This document shows positions 17,787-26,309 of a stretch of 64,000 nt of DNA, piece after piece. How positions within the stretch are numbered: position 1 is the first letter of the stretch; each line of letters starts with the position of its first letter. Source of the DNA: Pantoea sp. Ep11b (GTDB lineage: Bacteria > Pseudomonadota > Gammaproteobacteria > Enterobacterales > Enterobacteriaceae); assembly GCF_040783975.1 (NCBI RefSeq), contig NZ_CP160631.1, positions 2,294,001 to 2,358,000 on the forward strand. The letters run 5' to 3'. The translations under genes and the position numbers were made by a program. Under the pieces are notes generated by a model. It did not search any database and was not told where the DNA came from. It worked only from the letters and a program-made list of their open reading frames with translations.

Positions 17787-18371
17787 ATGCAGCCGAACGC
17801 GTCCCGTGTGCGCCTTATCCATGAGCAGTTACTGTCCGATAACTGGTATACCCTGAAGAAATATACCTTCTCGCTGCTGCGCCGCGATGGTCGCTGGCAG
17901 GAGCAGAGCCGCGAAGCCTACGATCGCGGTAATGGTGCAGTGATCCTGCTTTACAACCGTGAGACCCGCCGCGTGGTCGTGACCCGCCAGTTCCGTTTTC
18001 CCGTCTTTCTGAACGGGCATAACGGTTTCCTGATTGAAGCGGCTGCCGGCCTGCTGGATAACGCCTCACCAGAGGCCCGTATCGTGGCTGAGGCGGAAGA
18101 GGAGACCGGTTTTCGCGTCACCCGGGTAGAGAAAGTGTTTGAGGCCTTTATGAGCCCCGGTTCCGTCACCGAAAAGCTCTACTTCTTTATTGCTGAATAT
18201 GATGACAGGCAGCGCAGCGGCGAGGGCGGCGGTATCGAGGAGGAGGGCGAAGATATCGAAGTGCTGGAGCTGGATTTCGACCAGGCGTTACAGGCGATCG
18301 ATCAGGGGGAGATTGTGGATGCCAAAACCATTATGCTGCTGCAGCATCTGCGTCTGAAAGGCATTTTATAA
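17787..18371 (+). CDS. nudK: GDP-mannose pyrophosphatase NudK (Nudix hydrolase)
   Basis: A 194-residue cytoplasmic Nudix hydrolase matching E. coli NudK in length and landmarks: LLSDNWYTLKKYTF, REAYDRGNGAVILLYN, AAGLLDNASPEARIVA then EAEEETGF, FMSPGSVTEKLYFFIAEY and EDIEVLELDF. NudK hydrolyses GDP-mannose to mannose-1-phosphate and GMP with Mg2+. Within the Nudix box the metal-binding EAEEETG part is intact, but the first Glu (GX5E) is Ser and the Arg before the EE pair is Ala. Recalled E. coli NudK also lacks that Arg. It is divergent from the DeoR gene. Confidence 0.87.
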   Translation: MQPNASRVRLIHEQLLSDNWYTLKKYTFSLLRRDGRWQEQSREAYDRGNGAVILLYNRETRRVVVTRQFRFPVFLNGHNGFLIEAAAGLLDNASPEARIVAEAEEETGFRVTRVEKVFEAFMSPGSVTEKLYFFIAEYDDRQRSGEGGGIEEEGEDIEVLELDFDQALQAIDQGEIVDAKTIMLLQHLRLKGIL

Positions 18372-18420
18372 GTTCGCTTTACCGGGCAGACCGCTATGCA
18401 GGCGGCCCGCCCGTCCTGGC

Positions 18421-19521
18421 TTACTGATCCTGCGTCAGAATGCCTTTTACATCGTGCGGTTCAGAACGCAGATACTGCGGCGGCACCTGAACTTTGCCAT
18501 CCAGCGCGGCGGCGGCGTGCCACGGCCAGCGCGGATCGTAGAGAATACCGCGCGCCAGGGCGACCAGGTCCGCTTCGCCCTGTTGCAGCACATCTTCAGC
18601 CTGCTGTGGCTCGGTGATCAGGCCCACCGCGATCACCGGAACCGACACCTGCTCACGAATATCCCGGGCAAACGGCACCTGATAATTCGGGCCGACATCA
18701 ATTTTCTGATCTTCCGACAGGCCGCCGCTGGAGACATGGATATAGGCGCACTGCAGGGCTTCCAGTTCACGCGAGAAGGCGATCGACTGGTTAATCTCCC
18801 AGCCACCCTCGACCCAGTCTGTGGCAGAAATCCGCACGCCCACCGGCACCGAAGCGGGAACGGCGTCACGTACGGCTTTGAAGATTTCCAGCGGGAAGCG
18901 CATACGGTTCTCCAGCGAGCCGCCATACTCATCACTGCGCTGATTCGACAGCGGCGACAGGAACTGATGCAGCAGATAGCCATGCGCGGCGTGAACCTCG
19001 ATGAGCTGGAAGCCCAGACGCACGGCGCGCAGGGCGGTATCAACAAATGCCTGGGTAACCCGCGCCAGGTCGTCACGGCTCATGGCAACCGGTTTGATCT
19101 CATCTGCGCTGTAGCTCAGCGCCGAAGGCGCGATAGTCTGCCAGCCGCCCGCATCCGGGGCAATCTGCTTACCGCCTTCCCACGGCACCGCACAGGATGC
19201 TTTGCGTCCCGCATGACCCAGCTGAATACCGATCGGAATTGAGGAGTAGCGACGCACATCTTCCAGCACCGACTTCAGCGCGGCCTCGTTGTCATCATTC
19301 CACAGACCGAGATCGCCGGGAGAGATGCGGCCAATGTCCTCGACGGCCGTGGCTTCGATGATCATCAGGCCCGCGCCGGAAAAGGAGAGCTGGCCAAGAT
19401 GGATCCGGTGCCAGGCGGTCGCATTACCCGCTTCGGCGGAGTACTGGCACATCGGCGCAATGACGATGCGGTTATCCAGCGTAAGTTCGCCCAGCGAGAC
19501 AGTGGAAAAAAGTTGGCTCAT
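18421..19521 (-). CDS. Old-yellow-enzyme family NADPH ene-reductase, XenA/YqjM type
   Basis: A 366-residue FMN-dependent TIM-barrel protein. The N-terminal RIVIAPMCQYSAEAG carries the Cys that tunes FMN in the XenA/YqjM subclass. HAAHGYLLHQFLSPLSNQR, the RMRFPLEIF segment and AVGLITEPQQAEDVL with LVALARGILYDP supply FMN and phosphate contacts. Such enzymes reduce activated alkenes, nitro compounds and xenobiotics with NADPH. GGAG precedes ATG 19521. It lies downstream of the SDR gene on the same strand but is separated by 168 bp with a hairpin, so it is probably transcribed alone. Confidence 0.9.
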   Translation of the reverse strand: MSQLFSTVSLGELTLDNRIVIAPMCQYSAEAGNATAWHRIHLGQLSFSGAGLMIIEATAVEDIGRISPGDLGLWNDDNEAALKSVLEDVRRYSSIPIGIQLGHAGRKASCAVPWEGGKQIAPDAGGWQTIAPSALSYSADEIKPVAMSRDDLARVTQAFVDTALRAVRLGFQLIEVHAAHGYLLHQFLSPLSNQRSDEYGGSLENRMRFPLEIFKAVRDAVPASVPVGVRISATDWVEGGWEINQSIAFSRELEALQCAYIHVSSGGLSEDQKIDVGPNYQVPFARDIREQVSVPVIAVGLITEPQQAEDVLQQGEADLVALARGILYDPRWPWHAAAALDGKVQVPPQYLRSEPHDVKGILTQDQ

Positions 19522-19652
19522 GTTATCTCCATGGTGTTATGACTGACGTGACAGGCAATAACTATAGCGGGGGATTGGCAGAGTCGGGGGGAATGCAACG
19601 TGACATTTTATGACGGTGCGCTTTCTGCGGTTGCGTCAGAAAACGGCGGAAC

Positions 19653-19676
19653 CTGCCCGCCAGAGGCGACGGGCAG
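19653..19676 (-). terminator. Hairpin after the SDR gene
   Basis: CTGCCCG and CGGGCAG form a 7-bp stem just past the SDR stop codon. The A run beside it faces away from the SDR direction, so termination strength is uncertain. Confidence 0.4.
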
Positions 19677-19689
19677 CAAAAAAGGCCAG

Positions 19690-20439
19690 TCAGATCTGCG
19701 CCATGCCGCCGTCGACAAAGAGCTCTGTCGCATTAATAAAGCTGGCGGTATCGGACGCAAGGAACGCCACGGTTTTAGCGACCTCCTGCGCTTCCCCCAG
19801 GCGGCCAAGCGGGATCCGGGCTGACAGCGCATCAAACAATCCCTGTCGCTGCTCTTCATTCACCAGTTCGCCCAGACCCGGCGTGCGGATGGGGCCAGGG
19901 CTGACAACGTTGACCCGGATACCGCGATCTTTCAGATCCAGCGCCCATGAACGGGCAAAATTACGCACTGCCGCTTTACTGGCGCTGTAGACGCTAAAGG
20001 CGGCGGTACCCTGAACGCCGGCAGTAGATCCGGTCAGGATCACCGAGGCGCCTTCAACCAGCAGCGGCAGTGCTTTCTGAACCGTAAACAGCACTCCGCG
20101 CACGTTAGTATCAAAGATACGGTCAAAATGCGCTTCGGTAATCGCTCCCAGCGGCAGCATGTCACCGCCCCCGGCATTGGCAAACAGAATATCCAGATGT
20201 CCCGCCTGTGCCGCGATACGCGAATACACTTCATCAAGATCGTGCAGTTGAGCGGCATCGGCCCGAATTCCCGTGACGTTTTTGCCCAGGTGGATGACGG
20301 CGTTATCCAGCTCCCTCTGACGGCGGCCGGTAATAAATACCTGTGCGCCCTGTTGTGCCAGCTCGCTGGCTGTTGCCAGTCCGATTCCGCTGGTGCCGCC
20401 TGTCACTAATGCCACTTTTCCTGCGAGTAATGTGCTCAT
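19690..20439 (-). CDS. Short-chain dehydrogenase/reductase
   Basis: A 249-residue classical SDR. It has the nucleotide motif [10 protein letters not shown] near residue 12, NAGGGD, the catalytic Ser in [13 protein letters not shown] (Tyr and Lys) and the substrate-loop SPGPIRTPG. An Arg-rich GRRQREL after beta-2 suggests NADP(H) preference. Start 20439 follows AGGAGAAAACC; the longer frame to 20502 has no site. It is divergent from a LysR-type gene, and a LysR-box-like dyad lies between them, so that regulator probably controls it. Substrate unknown. Confidence 0.9.
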   Translation of the reverse strand: MSTLLAGKVALVTGGTSGIGLATASELAQQGAQVFITGRRQRELDNAVIHLGKNVTGIRADAAQLHDLDEVYSRIAAQAGHLDILFANAGGGDMLPLGAITEAHFDRIFDTNVRGVLFTVQKALPLLVEGASVILTGSTAGVQGTAAFSVYSASKAAVRNFARSWALDLKDRGIRVNVVSPGPIRTPGLGELVNEEQRQGLFDALSARIPLGRLGEAQEVAKTVAFLASDTASFINATELFVDGGMAQI

Positions 20440-20517
20440 CGGTTTTCTCCTGCTCATAAGGTAACGTTTCCCGGTCAGCGCCGCTGCCGGTCTGATTGCC
20501 ACTCTATGGGAGCCGGA

Positions 20518-20537
20518 TTAGCAGATAAATCCGCTAA
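20518..20537. promoter_or_regulatory. Putative LysR-box between SDR and LysR genes
   Basis: TTAGC and GCTAA are inverted repeats separated by ten bases, in the 142-bp divergent gap and 45 bp before the LysR start. Spacing fits a T-N11-A type LysR-family site. Confidence 0.5.
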
Positions 20538-20581
20538 AATGAAAATGACTATTCACGGGGATGGATAATAAAGGGGAAAGA

Positions 20582-21568
20582 ATGGATCAGTTACTGGCAA
20601 TTAAAGCTTTTTCGCGGGTCGTGGAGAGCGGCAGTTTCACCCGTGCAGCGGATTCCCTGAACATGCCTAAAGCGACCCTGAGTAAGCTGGTGCAGGAGCT
20701 GGAAGCGCATCTCTCAGTACGGCTGCTGCAGCGCACCACCCGGCGCGTCACCGTGACGGCAGAAGGGCATGAATATTACGAAAAAGCCCCGCGCATTCTG
20801 CATGACCTGGAAGATATCGATGCCTGTTTTAATGCCCTTCGTCAGAAGCCGCGAGGGCATCTGCGCATCGATGTCGGAGGATCGACGGCCAGAGATGTGC
20901 TGATCCCGCTGCTGCCCGATTTCTTTGCCCGATATCCTGATATTACTCTGGACCTCGGTGTATCTGACCGGCCGGTGGATATGATCAGTGAAAACGTTGA
21001 CTGCGTGATCCGGGGCGGTCCTCTGGCCGATTCATCACTGATTGCCCGTCTGATTGGACAGGCTACGCTTGTCACCTGCGCAACGCCTGCCTATCTGAAA
21101 GCGAACGGCGTCCCGGCTTATCCTGATGAGCTGCGTAACGGACACCGGCTGGTGAGCTATCTTTCGCCACAGACCGGCAGGCCATTTCCGTTTCGGTTTG
21201 AACGGCAGGGGGAAAAAACGGAGATCGTCACGCCGCATCGCATTGGGGTAAATGAGAGTAATGGCCATCTGGCGGCCGGACTGGCCGGGCTGGGGATTAT
21301 TCAGACGTTCAGTTACTGCCTGATGCCGTTTCTGCAGCAGGGCCGGATGGTGGAGATCCTGCAGGCGTGGCGTCCGGCGGGCTATCCGTTTCATCTGGTC
21401 TATCCGCAAAACCGGCATGTCACTCAGCGGCTGAGGGTATTTATCGACTGGCTGGTGGCCTGTTTTCCGGCGAAGGTCGCAGGAGAGGGTGAGTCCGGCA
21501 CCGGAGTGCCGGATTTTCCGGGATCAGTTACCGCGGTAGGTGGAGTAACCAAAGGGGCTCAGCAGTAA
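20582..21568 (+). CDS. LysR-family transcriptional regulator with extended C terminus
   Basis: A 328-residue regulator of the AaeR/DsdC-like group. The N-terminal HTH is MDQLLAIKAFSRVVESGSF to MPKATLSKLVQELE; the effector domain runs to about residue 300 (VFIDWLVACFP). ATG 20582 has AAGGGGAAAG upstream. The frame then continues about 28 residues beyond the normal family end, straight through a terminator-like hairpin at 21494-21517, and overlaps the convergent hiuH gene by 45 bp. An ancestral stop codon was probably lost. It likely controls the divergent SDR gene. Confidence 0.88.
   Translation: MDQLLAIKAFSRVVESGSFTRAADSLNMPKATLSKLVQELEAHLSVRLLQRTTRRVTVTAEGHEYYEKAPRILHDLEDIDACFNALRQKPRGHLRIDVGGSTARDVLIPLLPDFFARYPDITLDLGVSDRPVDMISENVDCVIRGGPLADSSLIARLIGQATLVTCATPAYLKANGVPAYPDELRNGHRLVSYLSPQTGRPFPFRFERQGEKTEIVTPHRIGVNESNGHLAAGLAGLGIIQTFSYCLMPFLQQGRMVEILQAWRPAGYPFHLVYPQNRHVTQRLRVFIDWLVACFPAKVAGEGESGTGVPDFPGSVTAVGGVTKGAQQ
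21494..21517 (+). terminator. Intrinsic terminator inside the LysR reading frame
   Basis: TCCGGCAC and GTGCCGGA form an 8-bp stem with a CGGA loop, followed by TTTT on the plus strand. It lies 50 bp before the LysR stop codon, which is unusual for a terminator. Confidence 0.7.
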
Positions 21569-21946
21569 CGGAATGTGGTAGTGCTCACCGCTGGCGTCCA
21601 TGTTGAACTCAACCGGGATTTCCGGGAAGAAGGTTTTCTGGTTGCTCTTTTTGTAGAAGTCACCGGTTTTGAATACGACCCGGTAGCTGCCTGCGGCGGC
21701 CATTTTTTCCTGCGGGAAGAGGGCGCTGATGCGACCGTTATTATCCGTGACGCCTGAAGCCAGTTTCACCCAGTTATCCTGCTGCTTTTGATCCAGCTCG
21801 ACCTCGATTCCCGCCGTAGGCTGGCCGGTCTGCAGGTTCAGAACGTGGACGCTCAGGGGATTTTTAGCGGTGGCAGGCTGCGCTGCGATAGCTGATGCAG
21901 CAGAGGTCATCAGTAGTGTAGCAATCAGAGCATATGACGTTTTCAT
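21524..21946 (-). CDS. hiuH: 5-hydroxyisourate hydrolase, periplasmic transthyretin-like
   Basis: A 140-residue protein with a signal peptide (MKTSYALIATLLMTSAASAIAAQ). The mature domain has the transthyretin-like landmarks LSVHVLNLQTGQPTAG, NNGRISALF, YRVVFKTGDFY, FFPEIPVEF and HYHIPLLLSPFGYSTYRG. The family opens the ring of 5-hydroxyisourate made by urate oxidation. The two His and the Arg of the active site are visible. The terminal residue is Asn (YRGN) where the family normally ends YRGS, whose Ser is part of the active site. AAGGAAAC precedes ATG 21946. It should act after HpxO, encoded 25 kb away, but in the periplasm. Confidence 0.9.
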   Translation of the reverse strand: MKTSYALIATLLMTSAASAIAAQPATAKNPLSVHVLNLQTGQPTAGIEVELDQKQQDNWVKLASGVTDNNGRISALFPQEKMAAAGSYRVVFKTGDFYKKSNQKTFFPEIPVEFNMDASGEHYHIPLLLSPFGYSTYRGN

Positions 21947-22368
21947 CAATGTTTCCTTTATTGACTCGTTGGGTGACTGTGAGGAAAGGGTATGATCGCT
22001 GACGGCAAAGCGACATTTATTGGCGGGAAATGTGAAATTTCTGAGAAATGAAGGCGACAGGTATTTTAGTTACATCATACATGAAGCCTTCCTTTACGCT
22101 TAATCCGGCATAGTGCGGTAAAGGCTATTCAATGAAGTAAACCGCCGCTCAATAGTGCCAGAAAAAGCGGGGCGGCCAGATGTTAACACTGATTTATATG
22201 ATTTACGTCAACAAGTTACGAACCGGACTGATGAATATAGTCAACCCGCACGGCTACGCCAGCGCAGCGGCTCTTTTCCTGCTGAGGCTACCAGATCGTT
22301 AAGGCAGGCAGACGGGCAGGCGCGGCTGGCCCTGTCACGCAAACAACTCACTCTTCAGGACGACAAGC
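21947..22368. other. Intergenic region between hiuH and DsbA-like gene
   Basis: About 420 bp between divergent genes. It should hold both promoters. A short plus-strand frame here is unsupported. No palindrome, repeat or RNA structure stands out. Confidence 0.4.
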
Positions 22369-23607
22369 ATGAGAATGAATAAACTGGCGCTGACCATGAT
22401 GTTACTGGCTGGCGCGACCGGCGCTGTGGCAGCAGAGCAGGCGGGCGATCCAGCGGCACAGACCGTTACGCAGAGCGGCCCTGCCGCGATTTCATCGCCG
22501 GATAGCGGGGCGCAGCGTCAGACGGCATCACACCCGGCTGATGTGCCTGTCGTTACCGCCGCTCCGGCGGCACAATCCTCTTCGCCATCTCCGGAGACGA
22601 CGCCGGTTATCTCCACATCGGTAACGGCCGCGCCGCCTTCCGGCAACGGCGTGGCGCCTGCTGTGCAGAACGCAGAGGCATCCGGTATTGCTGCTACCCA
22701 ATCATCCGGCTCCGCACCGCAGAAAGCCGCGGACGCTGCGGCTCTCCCGTCACAAACGGAGAGCAGGGCGTCAGACTCGGCTGCGCCGGCGGCGGTGGCG
22801 TCCTCTGCCACAGAAAAACCCGAAACGCCGCCGGCCACCGCTGACGCTGATACTCCCTCAGCCAGCGCCCCGACGCCATCGGTTACCGCAGCACCCTTTA
22901 CGCCTGCGCAGGAAGCGCGTATTGGCGAGGTGGCAAAAGCTTATCTGCTTCAGCATCCGCAACTGCTAATCGAAATAGATCAGAAGCTGCAAAAAATGCA
23001 GTACGACAATCAGATAAAGGCGATGACCGCTGCCGCCATCCGGCATCAGAACGCGCTGCTGAACGACCAGACTATCCCGGCCATCGGCCCCGCAGACGCC
23101 AGCGTTGCGGTAATTGAATTTTTTGATTATCAGTGCAGCGTCTGCGCCCGTCAGGCACCGATTATTCAGTCGCTGATGAAAAGTCATCCACAGATCCGGT
23201 TTATTTTCAAAGAGTGGCCCATCTTTGGCTACCGCTGGAAACCCTCTTTTCAGGCAGCCGAAACGGGCCTGACTATCTGGCAACAGAAGGGGGCCGATGC
23301 CTATCTGAAATACCATGATGCGCTTTTTACTACCGGCCATATCGAGGGCGCACTGACGCAGAAGGACATTGCCAGAGCGGCATCCGTCGCCGGGGCGGCG
23401 AAAATCAAAGCCAGGAGTCAGGCGATGCTGGAGACGTTGTCCGGTACGGATGAGCTGGCGAAAAATCTCGGTTTTCAGGGCACGCCGGGCATCGTCGTGA
23501 TGCCTGTCTCGGGCGCAACCGCAGAAAATGTCACGGTCTTTCAGGGCGGCGCGACGGAATCGATGCTGCAGGATGCGCTGAATAAGGCGCAGGGTCAGGC
23601 CCGCTAA
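22369..23607 (+). CDS. DsbA-family thiol oxidoreductase on a long Ala/Pro/Ser-rich linker
   Basis: A 412-residue exported protein. The signal peptide ends near VAAEQ (residue 23). Residues about 25-180 are low-complexity Ala/Pro/Ser/Thr, probably disordered. A short helical segment (EVAKAYLLQHPQLLIEIDQKLQ) resembles the N-terminal dimerisation stalk of ScsC/Com1-type proteins. The thioredoxin-fold domain has C256-S-V-C259 in FFDYQCSVCARQ and the cis-Pro at 373 in GTPGIVV. It is expected to oxidise or isomerise disulfides in the periplasm. No DsbD/ScsB partner lies nearby. The linker could span peptidoglycan or tether the domain. Confidence 0.87.
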   Translation: MRMNKLALTMMLLAGATGAVAAEQAGDPAAQTVTQSGPAAISSPDSGAQRQTASHPADVPVVTAAPAAQSSSPSPETTPVISTSVTAAPPSGNGVAPAVQNAEASGIAATQSSGSAPQKAADAAALPSQTESRASDSAAPAAVASSATEKPETPPATADADTPSASAPTPSVTAAPFTPAQEARIGEVAKAYLLQHPQLLIEIDQKLQKMQYDNQIKAMTAAAIRHQNALLNDQTIPAIGPADASVAVIEFFDYQCSVCARQAPIIQSLMKSHPQIRFIFKEWPIFGYRWKPSFQAAETGLTIWQQKGADAYLKYHDALFTTGHIEGALTQKDIARAASVAGAAKIKARSQAMLETLSGTDELAKNLGFQGTPGIVVMPVSGATAENVTVFQGGATESMLQDALNKAQGQAR

Positions 23608-23647
23608 CCCTCATCGCGGGGCGGCGGCATCGCTGTCAGTGAACCCG

Positions 23648-23676
23648 GCCGGAAGGAAGAGTCGCTGCCTTCCGGC
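23648..23676 (+). terminator. Terminator-like hairpin after the DsbA-like gene
   Basis: GCCGGAAGG and CCTTCCGGC form a 9-bp stem, followed by ATCCTCATTT. Termination is likely but the T tract is broken. Confidence 0.6.
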
Positions 23677-24180
23677 ATCCTCATTTAATCCCCACCGGCC
23701 GTCCGAATGCATGACTGATTGACTCGCAATGAAATAAAGCCATCTTTCGTCAGAACTGACGTTAATAACGTTTTCGTGCTATTTCCGGTGAATAACCATT
23801 CCATTTTTCCACTTATTTCAGCCTCTGTTTTTACGCCACGCAGTAAAGCGGACCAATAATCTCCTGATACCCGGAATAACACCGTACGGCGCTGAACAAA
23901 CGTCCCGCCCCCCGGCTGACGGGGGAAAGAAGAGGGGGTTGGCAACGCTGCGGGACGGTATAGCTGCTGTTTAAGAACGATTTAATATACTCGCCGCGCG
24001 CAGAGTGAAGATCGTTTTAATTCAATAACGGTGCGCAATTAAATAATCAGCCAGCATTGTCTCTCTGTCGCGGCTTTATATAACCGACAGGGCTTGTTCT
24101 TTTATTGCTGGCAGCCGCAGGCGCATTCGATTGACTTTGTTGCTCGCAGAAGCGCGAGCGACGATTGACTGGACAACACT
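23677..24180. other. Intergenic region upstream of the sugar dehydrogenase operon
   Basis: About 500 bp, AT-rich in its right half. A hairpin, GCTCGC (24142-24147) with GCGAGC (24154-24159), lies 22 bp before the dehydrogenase start and would be in the leader of the mRNA. A minus-strand frame of 86 codons (23685-23945) has no ribosome site and no recognisable domain. No other structure seen. Confidence 0.4.
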
Positions 24181-24684
24181 ATGAATCACTATTCCCGCCG
24201 TCGCGCGCTGAAGATGATCGGGCTGGTCGCTGTCGCAACGGCCTCCGGTCATCTGCTGCCACTGCCACGGCTCAGTGCGGCCCAGCCCCAGGCACCGCTA
24301 ACCGGACTGGATGATTTCATCCATGTCTCCCGACTGCTGACCCAGCAGAACGATCTCAGCCCGGCCCTGGCACATGCGCTGATGCTGGCGCTGACCCAGA
24401 CTTACAATGACATTGCCCGCGATCTCATGACGCTGAACGCGCTGCTGCAGAATCAGCCCGGCCTGCTGCAGCAGGATCGCCTGACGTTTGCACCTGAAGA
24501 TGCCGCCAGCGAATCGCTGGCGAAGGCCATTCTCAGCGGCTGGTACACCGGCGTTGTCGGCAAGGGCAAGGCTGCCCTGTATGTCACCTATGTGAACACG
24601 CTTTCCAGCCAGCTGGTCAGTGACAAAGTTGTACCGCCCGGTTTTGCATACGGTCCTGTAGGAAGCTGGGCGAAACAGCCCTGA
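24181..24684 (+). CDS. FAD-dependent sugar dehydrogenase, small subunit (Tat-exported)
   Basis: A 167-residue protein starting with a twin-arginine-type signal (SRRRALKMIGLVAVA, then a hydrophobic stretch to SAAQP). The mature part, LTGLDDFIHVSRLLT through ILSGWYTGVVGKGKAALYV to GFAYGPVGSWAKQP, matches the small-subunit family of membrane FAD sugar dehydrogenases (sorbitol, fructose and 2-ketogluconate types). It helps fold and export the flavoprotein subunit, which has no signal of its own. It is the first gene of an S-L-C operon, 20 bp before the large subunit. Confidence 0.85.
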   Translation: MNHYSRRRALKMIGLVAVATASGHLLPLPRLSAAQPQAPLTGLDDFIHVSRLLTQQNDLSPALAHALMLALTQTYNDIARDLMTLNALLQNQPGLLQQDRLTFAPEDAASESLAKAILSGWYTGVVGKGKAALYVTYVNTLSSQLVSDKVVPPGFAYGPVGSWAKQP

Positions 24685-24704
24685 CGAAGAGAGTTCTGCC
24701 ATCC

Positions 24705-26309
24705 ATGAATAAACAAACTTCTCCCGACGTGGTCGTGATTGGCGCGGGCGTCAACGGTTCGCTGCTGGCCACGCGACTGGCTAAAGCCGGTAAGCGCGTA
24801 CTGTTACTGGAGTCCGGCCCCAGAGTCGGCCGCGACGAGCTGGTTGAACGGTTTCGCGCCTCCGCGTTCAAGTCGGACTTTATGTCGCCGTATCCGTTTT
24901 CACCGCTGGCCCCGCAGCCACGTTACACGCCAGTGCCCAATGATTATCTGCATCAGGCGGGCCCGCATCCGTTTGCCGCGCAATATATCCGCATCTTTGG
25001 TGGCACAAGCTGGCACTGGGCGGCGCAGCTCTGGCGCTTCGTGCCCAACGATTTCCGTCAGCACAGCCTGTATGGCGTCGGCAAAGACTGGCCGATCGGC
25101 TATCAGGATCTGGAAGAGTACTACTACCAGGCCGAGGCGATCGCGGGTGTGGGCGGCTCACCGGACAACGGTTCGCCCCGCAGCAAGCCGTTTCCGATGG
25201 AGCGCGTTCCGGCTTCCTGGCTGCAGCAGCGGGTGACGGCGCGTCTGGCCCCCGAATTTACGGTGCTGGATGACTGCACCGGGCGAAACAGCCGAAGCTT
25301 CGACGGCCGTCCCGCCTGCTGCGGCAACAATAATTGTATGCCGGTTTGTCCGATCGACGCCCAGTATCACGGCGGACTTGCGGCTCAGCAGGCTGAAAAC
25401 AGCGGGGTGCAGGTCATCACCGAAGCCGTGGTTTATCAGCTGGAGCATGATGCGCAGGGGCGGATCACGGCTGCCCGCTATTACGACTGGAACAAAGTCA
25501 GCCATCGGGTGACGGCAGAGACCTTTGTGCTGGCCGCCAACGCGATCGAAACCCCGAAGCTGCTGCTGATGTCCGCCAGCGACACATTCCCGCAGGGTAT
25601 CGCCAACGCCCGTGACAACGTGGGCCGCAACCTCTGCGATCACCCGGCGATAAGCGTCACTTTCGATGTGGATGAGGAGATCTGGCCGGGCCGTGGGCCG
25701 GTCAGCCCGTGCTCGATAGGCCAGTTCCGCGATGGCGATTTCCGGCGCGAGCACTCGCCGTTCCGCATCGATATCTCTAACGCGTCGCAGGTCGCTGCGG
25801 TAACTAAGGAGGTACTGGCAGAGGGCTACTTCGGTAAAAAACTGCAGGATGAAATCCGCTTCCGCGCCGCCCGGCGTCTCAGCATTAAAAATGCGCTGGA
25901 GCAGTTACCCGATCCCGATAACCGCGTCACCCTGAGCGGCAATAAAGATGCGCTGGGTCTGCCGACGCCGTCGCTTTACTGGAATATCGATGATTACGTG
26001 GTCAGAGGCACGGCCAGAACGCGGGAGTGTTACGACGCTATCGCGAAACGGCTGGGTGCGACCAATATCCGGCACAGCAAGAGCGGCAAATTCTCCAACC
26101 GTCAGCATATTACCGGCACGCTCTCGATGGGCCGGGACCCGGCGACCAGCGTGACCGATGAATGGGGGCGGGCGCACGACCATCAGAATCTGTTTATGGT
26201 CGGCACCGGCGTGATGCCGACGGTCGGCACCTGCAATGTCACGCTGACGGCGATGGCACTGGCGCTGCGCACGGCAGACAAAATCCTGCAGGAGACGCAA
26301 CATGGTTAA
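24705..26309 (+). CDS. FAD-dependent sugar dehydrogenase, large catalytic subunit (GMC family)
   Basis: A 534-residue GMC oxidoreductase. It has the N-terminal FAD motif GAGVNGSLLATRLAKAG and the C-terminal HITGTLSMGRDP and GVMPTVGTCNVTLTAMALA, with the expected active-site His/Asn region. CysCysGlyAsnAsnAsnCysMetProValCys at residues 205-215 matches the 3Fe-4S ligand region known in fructose dehydrogenase-type large subunits. The complex oxidises a sugar or sugar acid in the periplasm and passes electrons to the cytochrome subunit. Candidate substrates are 2-ketogluconate, gluconate or sorbitol; sequence alone does not decide. The last 8 bp overlap the cytochrome gene. Confidence 0.88.
   Translation: MNKQTSPDVVVIGAGVNGSLLATRLAKAGKRVLLLESGPRVGRDELVERFRASAFKSDFMSPYPFSPLAPQPRYTPVPNDYLHQAGPHPFAAQYIRIFGGTSWHWAAQLWRFVPNDFRQHSLYGVGKDWPIGYQDLEEYYYQAEAIAGVGGSPDNGSPRSKPFPMERVPASWLQQRVTARLAPEFTVLDDCTGRNSRSFDGRPACCGNNNCMPVCPIDAQYHGGLAAQQAENSGVQVITEAVVYQLEHDAQGRITAARYYDWNKVSHRVTAETFVLAANAIETPKLLLMSASDTFPQGIANARDNVGRNLCDHPAISVTFDVDEEIWPGRGPVSPCSIGQFRDGDFRREHSPFRIDISNASQVAAVTKEVLAEGYFGKKLQDEIRFRAARRLSIKNALEQLPDPDNRVTLSGNKDALGLPTPSLYWNIDDYVVRGTARTRECYDAIAKRLGATNIRHSKSGKFSNRQHITGTLSMGRDPATSVTDEWGRAHDHQNLFMVGTGVMPTVGTCNVTLTAMALALRTADKILQETQHG

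Noticed and set aside
23685..23945. An 86-codon minus-strand frame in the gap before the sugar dehydrogenase operon
   Set aside because: No ribosome site, no recognisable domain, and overlaps terminator-rich intergenic DNA. Kept only as a remark in the intergenic entry.
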